Part shown: positions 9,208-19,100 of the stretch, in pieces
Layout of the letters: each line of letters begins with the position of its first letter
Numbering within the stretch: position 1 is the stretch's first letter
Origin: ECT2AJA-110-A sp035399845
GTDB taxonomy: Bacteria > Planctomycetota > Phycisphaerae > UBA1845 > UTPLA1
DNA: 64,000 bases
NCBI GenBank assembly: GCA_035399845.1
Contig: DAOPJV010000031.1
Coordinates: 1-64,000 of the forward strand
Direction of reading: 5' to 3'
Program-made: the position numbers and the translations under genes
The notes under the pieces: generated by a model
Seen by the model: the letters and a program-made list of their open reading frames with translations, nothing else
Database searches by the model: none
Told to the model about the DNA's origin: nothing

Positions 9208-9999
9208 TCACGCTTCCGTGACCCAGGCGGGCTTGCGCTTTTCAAGAAAGGCCTTCAGGCCATCCTGCCCTTCGGCGGAAACGCGGCGTTCGGCGATGTA
9301 CTGAACGGTAATGCGCTGCTTGTCGTTCCAGCCCGGCGCGGCGTTCACTTCCTGCAGCACGCGTTTGCAGGCCGCGACGGCCTGGGGTCCATTGCCCATC
9401 GTGATCTTCGCGACCCTGGCGACCCACGCGTCCAGCGCCGCCTCATCGGCGACACAGTCCGAGACCAGGCCGATGCGCTTCGCCTCCTCACCATCGAAGC
9501 GCTCGGCTGTGACGGCGTACCGTCGCATGTGGCCGGGGCCGATCTTCTCGAGCACATAAGGCGAGATCACGGCCGGCAGAATGCCAAGCTTCACTTCGCT
9601 CAGGCAGAAGACGGCGTCCTTCACGGCGACGGCGACATCGCACGCCGCGGCCAGACCCACGCCGCCACCGATGCAGGCGCCATGGACGCGCGCGATCACC
9701 GGCTTGGCGCACTCGCGAATCGCGCGAAGCATCTGCGCCATCTCCGTCGCGTCCGCAATGTTCTCTTCGACGCTGTAGTCGACCATGCGCTTCATCCAGT
9801 GAATGTCGGCGCCGGCACAGAAGCTTCTGCCGCTCGTCCGCAGGATCGCAACGCGAACGGCGTCATCGGCGCCGACGTCGTTCATCGCCGCCGTCAGCTC
9901 CCTGATCACGACTTCGTTGAATGCGTTGTGCAGATCGGGACGATCGATGTTGACGTTGGCGATACCGCCGTCGACGGCGACGTGTACGAATTCGGGCAT
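9208..9999 (-). CDS. Enoyl-CoA hydratase/isomerase family protein, likely methylglutaconyl-CoA hydratase
   Basis: 263 aa crotonase fold. RSFCAGADIHWMK and CIGGGVGLAAACD form the oxyanion hole and CoA-binding turns. SEVKLGILPAVISPYV carries the catalytic Glu region and closely resembles the methylglutaconyl-CoA hydratase (LiuC) subgroup. First gene of the minus-strand cluster with biotin carboxylase, carrier protein and HMG-CoA lyase, which fits hydration of 3-methylglutaconyl-CoA to HMG-CoA in leucine catabolism. A general short-chain enoyl-CoA hydratase is the alternative. Confidence 0.88.
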   Translation of the reverse strand: MPEFVHVAVDGGIANVNIDRPDLHNAFNEVVIRELTAAMNDVGADDAVRVAILRTSGRSFCAGADIHWMKRMVDYSVEENIADATEMAQMLRAIRECAKPVIARVHGACIGGGVGLAAACDVAVAVKDAVFCLSEVKLGILPAVISPYVLEKIGPGHMRRYAVTAERFDGEEAKRIGLVSDCVADEAALDAWVARVAKITMGNGPQAVAACKRVLQEVNAAPGWNDKQRITVQYIAERRVSAEGQDGLKAFLEKRKPAWVTEA

Positions 10000-10122
10000 A
10001 GTGTCTGGTCCTCTCGCTGTTCGAACCCGCCGAGCGTAGCTGATGAAACGGCGCCGTCAAATGGCGGGCGACTGGGCGGGCGTACGCCGTGATCCCGGGC
10101 CCCGCGTCGCCCTCAACGCGGA

Positions 10123-10167
10123 TTCTCAAAAATAAACAACGCCCGGTCCGTCGGAAACGGACCGGGC
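10123..10167 (-). terminator. Intrinsic terminator after the lipoprotein gene
   Basis: GCCCGGTCCG at 10141-10150 pairs perfectly with 10158-10167, extended by one T-A pair around a five-base loop. On the minus strand it is followed by a T-rich stretch (complement of 10123-10140). It lies 55 bp past the stop of the gene ending at 10222. Confidence 0.85.
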
Positions 10168-10221
10168 GAAGCCGCATGTTCGCGTGTCGGGCTCGCGATC
10201 GCGATCACACGTGATTTGTCG

Positions 10222-11430
10222 TCAGTTGCGCGAGAGGCGAATCAGGCGGCCGTCGCTGCTGTCGAATTCCTCACCCAGGAGGAAGAAGTCGCCATCGACG
10301 ATCTCCATCGCCCGCCAGTCGACGCGCTCGTCGGGAATCTGGAACGTCGCAACGGCCTTGCCCGTCTGCGGATCGATCTGGATGATCGAGAACAGATCGC
10401 CGTCGAGTCCATAGACGAACTCGCCGTCATGCGCAATGCTGTCGAAGAAGTAGGGGAATTCGAACACATCGAGGACGACATCGGGCTCCTGCGTCGCGTC
10501 CATGCGAACGAAGACGGGGCGATCGTTGTCATCGTCGAATCCGAACAGCCACAGTTCGTCAAGAACATCGTCGAACGCGATGGCGTCGGTATCGAAATCG
10601 AAGCCGACCTCCGTTGCCGTAATCTGCTCCTCCACGACATTCGCCGTCGTCTTCAGTTCGGCCACCGTCGCGCTGCCGCAGTTGCAGGTCAGCCAGAACT
10701 TGCCGTCCTGAATCGCCTGGGCGACCCGGAAACTGCTCGAGAAAATATGGCCCAGGCCGGCGTCGCCATTCTCGGGATTGACGGGAATCGTCATCGAGTC
10801 GTCTCGACGCGTGTACCACAGAGACGTCCCGTCGAAGGCGAGCCCGGTCGCTCCGGCCGGCTCGTCCAGCTCCTTGAACTCCGCGACTTTCGTCAGCGGG
10901 CTGCAGAGCGAGACCTCCGGAACCTCGGCGACGCGCTCGAACACAGCGGCCTCTCCACTCGTATCGTCGCGAAGATTGAGGGAATCGTCGTCCGCCATGT
11001 CGAGCAGAGCGACACGCGCCCCGAAAAAGGCGCGATCGAAGAAGAAGTCGGCGCCGCCGTCCATGATGATGGTATCCTCAGTGAGACGCGAAAAGACGGC
11101 GTCCTGGCAGTGAAGCACATTGGTCCGCGAATCGCGGATCGACAGCCGCATCACGCCCGTCTCATCAAACGAGACAAACTCGATATCACCGAAGAACGGA
11201 TCGACGATCGACAGCCTGCCGGAGATGCGCTTCCAGACGCCCTTGATGTCCCGCGCCGCCGGATCGTTCTGCGGATCACTCGGCGCGTCCGTCGGATCGC
11301 CGGGATTCGTGGGATCGACCACGGGATCCGGCATCGGCAGAATTTCCTTCTCCTTCTGGGGATCGCAGGCGACGCCCGCCATCACACACACACAAGCCAG
11401 CATCAATGTCATTGTCTGTTGCATTCGCAT
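10222..11430 (-). CDS. Putative lipoprotein with beta-propeller-like C-terminal part
   Basis: 402 aa from the ATG at 11430, preceded by GGGAG at good spacing; the longer open frame extends into an unlikely Arg-rich region. The N-terminus is a lipoprotein signal with hydrophobic LMLACVCVMAGVAC and Cys as the lipidation site. An Asp/Pro-rich spacer (residues about 25-55) follows. The rest is beta-rich with repeated short blocks (KVAEFKELDEPAGATGLAFDG, LWYTRRDDS, FWLTCNCG, VVLDVFEFPYFFDSIAHDG), reminiscent of a propeller that reads out stored values. No enzyme motif was found; outer surface or periplasmic location inferred. Transcribed alone, with its own terminator. Confidence 0.65.
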   Translation of the reverse strand: MRMQQTMTLMLACVCVMAGVACDPQKEKEILPMPDPVVDPTNPGDPTDAPSDPQNDPAARDIKGVWKRISGRLSIVDPFFGDIEFVSFDETGVMRLSIRDSRTNVLHCQDAVFSRLTEDTIIMDGGADFFFDRAFFGARVALLDMADDDSLNLRDDTSGEAAVFERVAEVPEVSLCSPLTKVAEFKELDEPAGATGLAFDGTSLWYTRRDDSMTIPVNPENGDAGLGHIFSSSFRVAQAIQDGKFWLTCNCGSATVAELKTTANVVEEQITATEVGFDFDTDAIAFDDVLDELWLFGFDDDNDRPVFVRMDATQEPDVVLDVFEFPYFFDSIAHDGEFVYGLDGDLFSIIQIDPQTGKAVATFQIPDERVDWRAMEIVDGDFFLLGEEFDSSDGRLIRLSRN

Positions 11431-11712
11431 TGTCGTTACTCCCGTACAAAAAGCCGGATTCATGTCACGACGCTTGAATGCGTCAGCGGGCGGCTTCGAT
11501 TCACGCGCGGGACGAAATTTTTTTCTTCCCGACATCGACTGGCCAGCGAACCCCCGAAAACGGCCCCGATCCCGACTCGCCGATAATCGGGGGGCCCCGC
11601 CACGCGAAAACGTCCGAATGTGAATCGCGGGGTCCGATTTCCGTTTGCCGGATGGCCCGAACGAATCGCAGACTGAATACGGGGAATCTGCAGCTTCCGG
11701 GGGGGCCAGTCC

Positions 11713-12717
11713 ATGTCCGTATCCACTGTCGCGGGTCAGATTGCGTCGCTCGGCGGGCGAGTCGCGAAGGCGAACCTGTCGAAGCCGTCGGCGCCGTCGA
11801 AGCCGATGCGTGAAGCGCTGCGAAACCATGACACGCACTGCGGCACGACGATCAAGGGGCGCGCCGCGATGCTCTTCGGCGGCGCGTTCGTTGCGATGGG
11901 CGCGTTCATCATTCTCGTGTCAACGGGCGTGATCCCGACGGAGAAGGGTTCCGCTCACGCGCCGATGTGGGTCATCGGTGTCTGCGGCGGTGTCTTTGCC
12001 TTGCCGGGTCTCTGGGTCGTCGCGTACGGGATTCGTACGTCGATGGCGGACGCCTGGAGCTATCGACGCAGCCATCGTTTCCCCGATTCGCCCTGGATGT
12101 TCGACTACCCATGGGACGAGTCCGGCGAGACATACAGCGATATCCGGCCGATCAAACGCGGACTGCTCGGGCTGCTGATCCTCGCCGGACTCGCCGTGCC
12201 CGGCCATCAGATCGCCATGTCGGAAGGCCGTCGGGCGCTTCCGTTCTGGATCGGATCGGGCGTGCTCGACCTGGTCATGCTGATCGTCCTCTTCTTCCTG
12301 GCGCGATCGACGCTGCGACTGCTTCGATATGGTCGAAGCCGCGTGCGCTTCGATCGATTTCCGTTCCGGCTGGGCGGACGGCTGGACCTGACGTGGCTCC
12401 GTCCTCGCGGTCTGAACCACTGCGGCCCGCTCAAGTGCACGCTGCGCTGCATCGAAGAGGTCTTCGAATCGGCGGGTGATGAGGGCGGCCAGCGGATCGT
12501 CGCCTACGCGACCTACCAGGACGAAAAGCGGATCGAGCCACCGATGGATCGGGACGTGATGTGCGCGGAGGTTCCCCTTTCGTTCGACCTGCCGACAGGG
12601 GAATTCGAGACGCGCCTGCGGGACCACCCGCCGCGGTACTGGCAGCTTGAGGTCAGGGCGGAGACCCCGGGCGTGGACTATGTCGCTCGATTCCTGACCC
12701 CCGTCTACGGCGGCTGA
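11713..12717 (+). CDS. Membrane protein of unknown function
   Basis: 334 aa, preceded by a G-rich ribosome-binding region. Hydrophobic segments occur at about residues 53-71, 84-104, 150-167 and 178-197. After them a soluble domain of about 135 residues contains Cys pairs (GPLKCTLRCIEE) and FDLPTGEFETRL, then a C-terminal beta-rich tail ending LTPVYGG. This resembles DUF3592-type planctomycete membrane proteins in outline, but I cannot assign a family. Divergent from the lipoprotein gene, separated by 282 bp. Confidence 0.65.
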   Translation: MSVSTVAGQIASLGGRVAKANLSKPSAPSKPMREALRNHDTHCGTTIKGRAAMLFGGAFVAMGAFIILVSTGVIPTEKGSAHAPMWVIGVCGGVFALPGLWVVAYGIRTSMADAWSYRRSHRFPDSPWMFDYPWDESGETYSDIRPIKRGLLGLLILAGLAVPGHQIAMSEGRRALPFWIGSGVLDLVMLIVLFFLARSTLRLLRYGRSRVRFDRFPFRLGGRLDLTWLRPRGLNHCGPLKCTLRCIEEVFESAGDEGGQRIVAYATYQDEKRIEPPMDRDVMCAEVPLSFDLPTGEFETRLRDHPPRYWQLEVRAETPGVDYVARFLTPVYGG

Positions 12718-13050
12718 ACGCCGACCGCGACGCCTCCGCATAACGTAATACCAATTCACAGGTTACGACGACGCAACCGGCGCGAACCGATGGCCGGTCC
12801 GTCTGCGGCCGGGATTTCGCTGGAATAAATCGATCCCCGTCAGGAATGATGCGTATAAGCGGTACGTTACAAATGTTGTGGCGTGAAGTACCATTCGCGC
12901 CCAACGGACGGCTGGCGTGCGGCGCCCCTGAGGCGACCCCACCGCGACGTCGTCCGACTGACAGCGGCCCGCCCAATTGGGGCCTCGTCGGCCGCCATCC
13001 CAAGTTTACCGGATTTCTGAACTGAATCGCAGAATTTGAGGAGCGACATC
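12718..13050. other. Intergenic region, no gene recognised
   Basis: 333 bp between the membrane protein and the thioredoxin-fold gene. Open frames here have Arg/Pro-rich, low-quality translations and no convincing start. It presumably holds the promoter of the downstream gene; the GAGGAG ribosome-binding site at its end is clear, but I see no strong promoter match. Confidence 0.5.
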
Positions 13051-14091
13051 GTGAAAAAAGCACTGGCACTGGCCTTCATCGTCGGTCTGATTGCATCGCC
13101 GAAGGCGATGGCTGAACTCAAGGTCGGCGACGACGCGCCGAACATCTTTATCAAGGAATGGGCCAAGGGCGAGGCCTTTGACCTGACGAAGGCGAAGGCC
13201 AAGGACGTCATCGTCGTCGAGTTCTGGGCGACGTGGTGCCCCCCCTGCAAGGCCAGCATTCCGCACATGTCGGAAATGCAGGATCACTTCAAGAGCAAGG
13301 GCGTCACGTTCATCGGCGTGACAGATGAGAACAAGGAAATCGTCTCGAAGTTCCTCAAGAACGGATGGGACGAGAAGATGCGATATCGCGTCGCCATCGA
13401 TAACGAGAACAAGACCAGCGACGCCTGGATGAAGGCCTCCAACCAGCGCGGCATTCCGACGGCGTTCGTCGTTCAGGGCGGCAAGCTCAAGTGGATCGGT
13501 CATCCGATGGATGAACTCGGTCTGACCGTCGCCAAGCTCGCCGGCGATGAGGAATACGCCAGGAAGGAAGAAGAGAAGAAGAAGCAGCAGGAGAAGATCC
13601 AGCAGCTGCTGGAGAAGTTCGAGGCGGCCGCCAAGGGCGAGGAATGGGACAAGTGCATCGGCATCCTGGATGACGCCCTTAAGGTTGACCCGAAGGACTT
13701 CCGACTCCTGATCACGAAGTACATGATGCTCGCCATGGAACTGAAGAAGCCGACGGAGGCCGCCGCCGCCGGACGCCAGCTCGTCGACAACGTGGAGGAC
13801 GCCGAGGCCCTGAACATGTTCGCCTGGCGACTGCTCACGTCGGAGGAATTCGAAGGTTCCCGCGACCTGACGCTGGCGAAGGACGCCGCCACCAAGGCCC
13901 TGCGGCTCTGCAATGAGAAGGACGCGTCGATCCTCGACACCTACGCCCGAGCGCTGGCGGATACCGGTGACCTGAAGGGCGCCGTCCACTGGCAGTCAAA
14001 GGCCGTCGAGCTCGCCGAAGAAGGCCGCATGAAGGATGAACTCCAGAAGAATCTGGATGACTACCGCAAGCGCCTTGAAGAAAAGGCGTAA
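13051..14091 (+). CDS. TlpA/ResA-type thioredoxin-fold protein with C-terminal helical repeats
   Basis: 346 aa. I chose the GTG at 13051, which has GAGGAG 8 nt upstream; the TTG 15 bp earlier has none. A signal peptide (VKKALALAFIVGLIASPKAMA) directs export. The thioredoxin domain has the redox motif WATWCPPC and the cis-Pro segment RGIPTAFVV. A Lys/Glu-rich coiled-coil linker (about residues 170-190) leads to TPR-like helices (EAAAKGEEWDKCIGILDDAL, later ALADTGDLKGAVHWQSKAVE). Likely a periplasmic disulfide reductase or protein-folding factor. Followed by a strong terminator, so monocistronic. Confidence 0.88.
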   Translation: MKKALALAFIVGLIASPKAMAELKVGDDAPNIFIKEWAKGEAFDLTKAKAKDVIVVEFWATWCPPCKASIPHMSEMQDHFKSKGVTFIGVTDENKEIVSKFLKNGWDEKMRYRVAIDNENKTSDAWMKASNQRGIPTAFVVQGGKLKWIGHPMDELGLTVAKLAGDEEYARKEEEKKKQQEKIQQLLEKFEAAAKGEEWDKCIGILDDALKVDPKDFRLLITKYMMLAMELKKPTEAAAAGRQLVDNVEDAEALNMFAWRLLTSEEFEGSRDLTLAKDAATKALRLCNEKDASILDTYARALADTGDLKGAVHWQSKAVELAEEGRMKDELQKNLDDYRKRLEEKA

Positions 14092-14115
14092 GACGCCCGG
14101 AACCCGTACAATGAC

Positions 14116-14162
14116 GCCGCGAAACGAGTGAGATCGCTCGTTTCGCGGCGTTTTTCTTTTTC
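14116..14162 (+). terminator. Intrinsic terminator
   Basis: A 13-bp perfect stem (GCCGCGAAACGAG at 14116-14128 with 14137-14149) and an 8-nt loop are followed by GTTTTTCTTTTTC. It starts 25 bp after the stop of the thioredoxin-fold gene. Confidence 0.95.
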
Positions 14163-14230
14163 TGGACACCAGACAGAATCACCGGCGATCCCGGAGGATC
14201 GCCCGGAACGCGAACCGCAACCAGCCCCTG

Positions 14231-15508
14231 ATGGCCATGAAACCGCAAACCCAGACGCCAAAACGATTTACAGCACATCCGCTGACGTATGGCGCCGCGA
14301 TCGCCATGGCGCTGAGCTGTACTCTGGCGGCAAGGGCCGACGAACCCTCCGTGGACGTGCGGGCGATCCTGCTGGCGGCGGACGCGGCCACGCTGGAAGT
14401 CCGGGCCCTCGAATATGACGTCGATCACTTCGCGACGGGGGAAAATGCCGATCAGGTCACGAAGGTCCACGCCCGCGTCCTCGCCCGGCAGGGGCGGCGG
14501 GGTTTCTTTGCCAGCCCGCTGCGGAGCGACAACGACGGTCCGAGAGCCGCCTTCAGATTTGCCGGAACGGTCGACGCGCCGGGCGGCGTGATGCGCTCGT
14601 TCGACGTCTCAACGGACGGTCGGCGCGTGGCCAGCATCGAAGTGGAGTCGCGAAGCTTCGTTTCAGGCGACTACGAAAGCGGCGGTCCGCTGATCAAGCA
14701 GGTCAAGCCGCTGTTCATGCTTGAGTATTTTCATCCGACGCCCTTTCACGACGAAATCACGGCCAAGACGCTGCGCTACGAGGGCGTGAAGAAAGTCGGC
14801 GACGTCGACTGCGACGTGATCTATGTCGGCTATCAGCGCGACTTCCTCGACGCGCGATGGTACTTTGGCCGCGAAGATCATCTCCCGAGGCGCGTGGATC
14901 GAATCCGGTTTCGGGGTACGGCGCCGATCGGCGAGCTGGTGCTCCAGATCACGAATCTGAACACGACCCCCTCGTTCGACTCCGACACGTTTACGCCGTC
15001 GCCGCCTGCGGAATTCGTTCAGCGGGCGTTCGCCGCCGGCAAGCGCCGGCTGAAGCGTGGCGACAGCGCCCCGGACTTCACGCTGAAGACGCCCGACGGC
15101 AAGGACGTGCGCCTGAGTGAGCTGCGTGGCAATGTCGTCGTACTCGACTTCTGGTCCACGTGGTGCATCCCCTGCAAACTCAGCATGCCGCAACTGCAGT
15201 CGCTTCATGAGAAATACGCGAACAAGCCGGTCAGGGTCTACGCCCTGAACTGCTGGGAACGCGATCGTGATCCCGTGCAGTACATGCGTGACATGAAGCT
15301 GACCTACGACCTGCTTCTCAAGGCGGAAGACGTGGCGCTGGACTATGGCGTCGAGAGCATGCCGACGGTCTTCGTCGTGGGCGCCGACGGCGCTGTCTGC
15401 TTCTCGCAGGCGGGCGTCACGCCCTCGCTCGAGCGACGGATCGATCGCGCCATTCGGCGCTCACTGCAACAGCTCGACAAGAACGACGACAACAAAGATC
15501 AGGATTAG
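14231..15508 (+). CDS. Secreted thioredoxin-fold (TlpA-like) protein with N-terminal lipoprotein-carrier-like domain
   Basis: 425 aa; ATG codons at 14231 and 14237 are both possible starts. A signal peptide ends near ARADE. Residues about 40-260 form a beta-rich domain with VRALEYDVDHFATG, YEGVKKVGDVDCDVIYVGY and WYFGREDHLPRRVDRI, similar in style to DUF2092/LolA-like domains that precede redoxins in Planctomycetes. Residues about 275-420 are a redoxin domain with GDSAPDFTLKTPDGK, FWSTWCIPC (active-site CxxC) and SMPTVFVV. Probably extracytoplasmic thiol-disulfide exchange. Separate from the upstream TlpA-like gene because a terminator lies between them. Confidence 0.85.
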   Translation: MAMKPQTQTPKRFTAHPLTYGAAIAMALSCTLAARADEPSVDVRAILLAADAATLEVRALEYDVDHFATGENADQVTKVHARVLARQGRRGFFASPLRSDNDGPRAAFRFAGTVDAPGGVMRSFDVSTDGRRVASIEVESRSFVSGDYESGGPLIKQVKPLFMLEYFHPTPFHDEITAKTLRYEGVKKVGDVDCDVIYVGYQRDFLDARWYFGREDHLPRRVDRIRFRGTAPIGELVLQITNLNTTPSFDSDTFTPSPPAEFVQRAFAAGKRRLKRGDSAPDFTLKTPDGKDVRLSELRGNVVVLDFWSTWCIPCKLSMPQLQSLHEKYANKPVRVYALNCWERDRDPVQYMRDMKLTYDLLLKAEDVALDYGVESMPTVFVVGADGAVCFSQAGVTPSLERRIDRAIRRSLQQLDKNDDNKDQD

Positions 15509-16156
15509 GCGCCCCTCCCCTCAGTTGTGGCGTCAACGACGCTGACACCCACTTCAAGGCCATTCCGATACCAACGCCCCGCGTCAACAGATGCCGAAGG
15601 GTCGATGCGGGGGACGGCGGGCGCTGATCGGCGCCATCACGCCGTGGGCCCGAACAGCCACGCGTTTGTCGGCGACTGCGATTCGCCCTGCTGGATGGCA
15701 GTTTGCATCGACTTGCGGGTACCACGGATGTCAGACGGCGCCGGTTGAACAATCACAGAATCCCGTCATTCGCCGGGGAGATCCGCTTCGACCGACGCCT
15801 GAGACAGTGTCACAGTCCGTCGCCGGCGTGACGGCCGTGGCGCCGCGAGATCTCGTTGGGCGCTGCGGACGTCGAACTCCACCGGAAGCCAACGGCCGTC
15901 GTCCGTTGGGCCCGGCCCCTGTGACCCGAGGCGTTCGAGCGTTAAAATGCAACGGAAGACTGGTGACAAATCCGAGTGGCGACAGTTGGGCGCCACTTCC
16001 TTCAGACATGCGCCCGGGGTTTCCGAACGCGTCCGCTCGATCGTGGGCGCGCGGCGACGCCGCAGACTGACGGGACGTCCGGCAGGGCGCGCCAACGCGT
16101 CGTCCCGATGCGCCGGCGAGTCTCTGTCCGAAACGCGCCACGCAATTCGGAAGTGT
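15509..16156. other. Intergenic region, no gene recognised
   Basis: 648 bp upstream of the sensor kinase. An open frame runs into the kinase from 15947, but its first 70 codons are Arg/Ser-rich with no domain and no ribosome-binding site, so I treat them as untranslated. No terminator or RNA element was recognised. Confidence 0.45.
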
Positions 16157-19100
16157 ATGACGACGACAAGGCGTGATGTGATGGCCATCGAAGTTGGAAT
16201 TCCAGACGCGGTTCTCTGGCGCGCCATCGACGCCCTGGATTCCCCCGTGGTATTGGTCAACGCGTCAGGTCGCATCGATCTTGCGAATCGAGCCTGGCGA
16301 CGCCTTGCCGAAGCCTCCGGCATCTGTTCGAACACGCTCGCCGGGGATTGCGACATCATTGACGCCTGCGTCAGGATCGGCGCCATCAGCCGCGATGACG
16401 CGCCAACCCATGCCCAACACCTCCGGCGTGTGCTCACGGGCGGCCCGGTTCCATCTCCCGGCGACACTGAGGCGAACCCGGGCGAGACCGCGATTCGGAT
16501 CCAGCGCCTCGATCACGGCGGCGCGATCTGGGCGCTAGTCACGCTCGACGCCCCGCCAGGCCCCGCCGCAATTCGCCCGCCCCTGAACGCCGAAACGCAT
16601 TCGTCGCCCCCGATCATCGCGCCGACGATCCATGACACGATTCGGGCCTGCGAGGGGCGGCTCGGGGAGGTTCAGCGAATCGCCCACGTCGGTCACTGGG
16701 ACCGACAGCTGCCTGCGGGCGCGCCGCACTGGTCGGCGGAGATCTACCGCATCCTGGGGCTTTCCCCGGACAGGTCATCGCCGAGCCTTGAGACGTTCAT
16801 GCGTCTTATTCACCCCGACGACCTGCCGCTCGTCCGCGCCCAGGTCAAACGCGCATTCGATCGCCACGAGAACTTCAGCATCGTCACGCGGATCATTCGG
16901 CCGGACGGCGTCATCCGTTACGTCCTGGACTCCGCGGAGTTTGATTTTGACGCCTCAGGTCGCCCCTCGCGCCTCTTCGGTGTCCTGCACGACATCACGG
17001 AACTGAAGCTCGCGGAAATTCAGCTGCGCGACCAGGCGGCGACGCATTCCATACGGGCGAGACTCCGGGACGCCGATCCGAACCAATCGGAAGCCGACGC
17101 GTGGCGCATGCTGATTGACGCGATGGTGCGGGAATTCGAACTGAGCGGCGGGTTGTTCGCCGAATGGTCGGATGTCGGCTTCCGGCGGCTCTGCGCCGTC
17201 GGGCGCGTCGACGACGCCCCGGAGACGGAACGCGCGCCGGATACGCTCGACACGACGCGCGGCGCCGGCCGGATGCTCCAGGCGGCAATGTCGCATCGAA
17301 GGCCGTTCCACAGTGTCCGGCTGGACGAAGGCGCGACGATCGATCGTGTCGCGCCGCGCCTGGCGGTTCCCGTGGAGCTGGACGGTCGCATCATCGGCGG
17401 CGCTCTGTTCCAGGCGGACAGCATTGACCGTTTCAGCGATGAACGCGCGCGTGAGTTCCATGATCTGGTCAATGAAATGGGCGAGCGAATCTGGCGTCAT
17501 CGCATCGAACACGAGGCGGCCCAGTCGATTCGCCGAAGCGAGGAGCGGCTGCTGAAAGCCATGGCGGAGGCGCCCGTGCTGATGATCGCGCTGGACGAGC
17601 GTGGCGCCATCATCGCCTGGAACTCGGAGTGCGAGCGCGTGACGGGCTATCGCGCGGATGAAATCATCGGCCGGCCGGACGCCATCGACCGCCTCTATCC
17701 GGACACGGAACGGCGCCGGGCGTTCCTTGAGAACTGGGTCCACGGTCTGCAGGACTTCCGCGACTGGGAACTGGATACCACGTGCAGGGACGGCGGCGTC
17801 CGCACGATCGCCTGGTCACGCGTTTCGAGCCGTGTCGCCATTTCGGGCTGGGCGCACTGGGGCATCGGCATCGATACAACCGAACGGCACAACGCGGAAT
17901 CAGCGCTCGCGAAGTCGGAACGGGAATATCGCGGATTGTTCGACAACGCGCACGACGCCATCATGATCTTTCGGCCCGATGACGAAGTGATTCTCGAGGC
18001 GAATCCGCACGCCTGCAGACTCTATGGCATGTCGAGATCGGAGTTCATCGGCATGTCGCTGAAGGACATCTCGGAAGATGTCGAACGCGGCCAGCGGCGA
18101 ATTTCCGAGACAATGGTCCTCGGCAAGAACGCCGGTTTTGAAACCGTGCAGTATCGCAAGAACGGCGCCGCCATGCGGCTCGAGATCAACGCGACGGTCA
18201 TCGACTATCGCGGCGAGCGGGCCATTCTGACGATCAATCGGGATATCACGAGCCGCCGCAGCGCGGAGGACGGACTGCGCAGCAGCGAAGCGCGCTATCG
18301 CTGGTTCGCCGATCACTCGACGGATCTGATCCTCCGAATGTCGAACGACGGCGTCATCCAGGACGCGTCACACGCGAGCCGCGCGATCCTCGGCGTCGCG
18401 CCGGACGCGCTGGTCGGCGTGCAGTGTGCGGACCTCGTCACGCCCAAGTATCGCGACGCCCTGAATGAGACAATCCGGAAGGCGGTCAGAAAACCCGGCT
18501 CCCATCGTGTGACGCTGCACTTCCATCGCGATGATCAGAGCGAACGATGGCTGGAGTGCCTGATCGAGGGGCTGCGAAGCGCCGACGATTCGATGGTGCG
18601 GGAAATCGTCGCCGTCGCGCGCGACATGAGCGTTCGCAAGCAGGAAGAGGAACTGCGCGAGCTGCGGTTCATGGAACTGTCGCACGTCAGCCGCCTTGTG
18701 ACGCTGGGTGAAATGGCGGGACAGATCGCTCACCAGCTGCACCAGCCGCTGACGGCAATTGCCAACTACGCCGGCACGCTGCGAAACCTGATACGCAAGT
18801 GCGACGCCGGTTCGTCCATGGAACTCGAACCCTACTGCGACGAGATCATCCGATCGGCGATACGCACGGGCGAGTTCATTCATCGAATTCGCACCTTCAC
18901 GCAGCGCCGCGGTCTCCGCCGGAGCAGCGTCCACCTCAGCACGCTCGTGTCCAACGCGTTCAGTCTGTGCGAAATCCGGCTGCAGCGACTCGGCGTGCAC
19001 ACGTCCTACTGCGAGGCGACGGATCTGCCGGACATCGTCGTGGACTCGATCCAGATCGAGCAGGTACTTGTCAATCTCATCAACAACGCGATCGACGCCA

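Noticed and set aside
10216..11586. 456-codon open frame on the plus strand
   Set aside because: Antisense to the lipoprotein gene; composition is that of a shadow frame and no ribosome-binding site fits.
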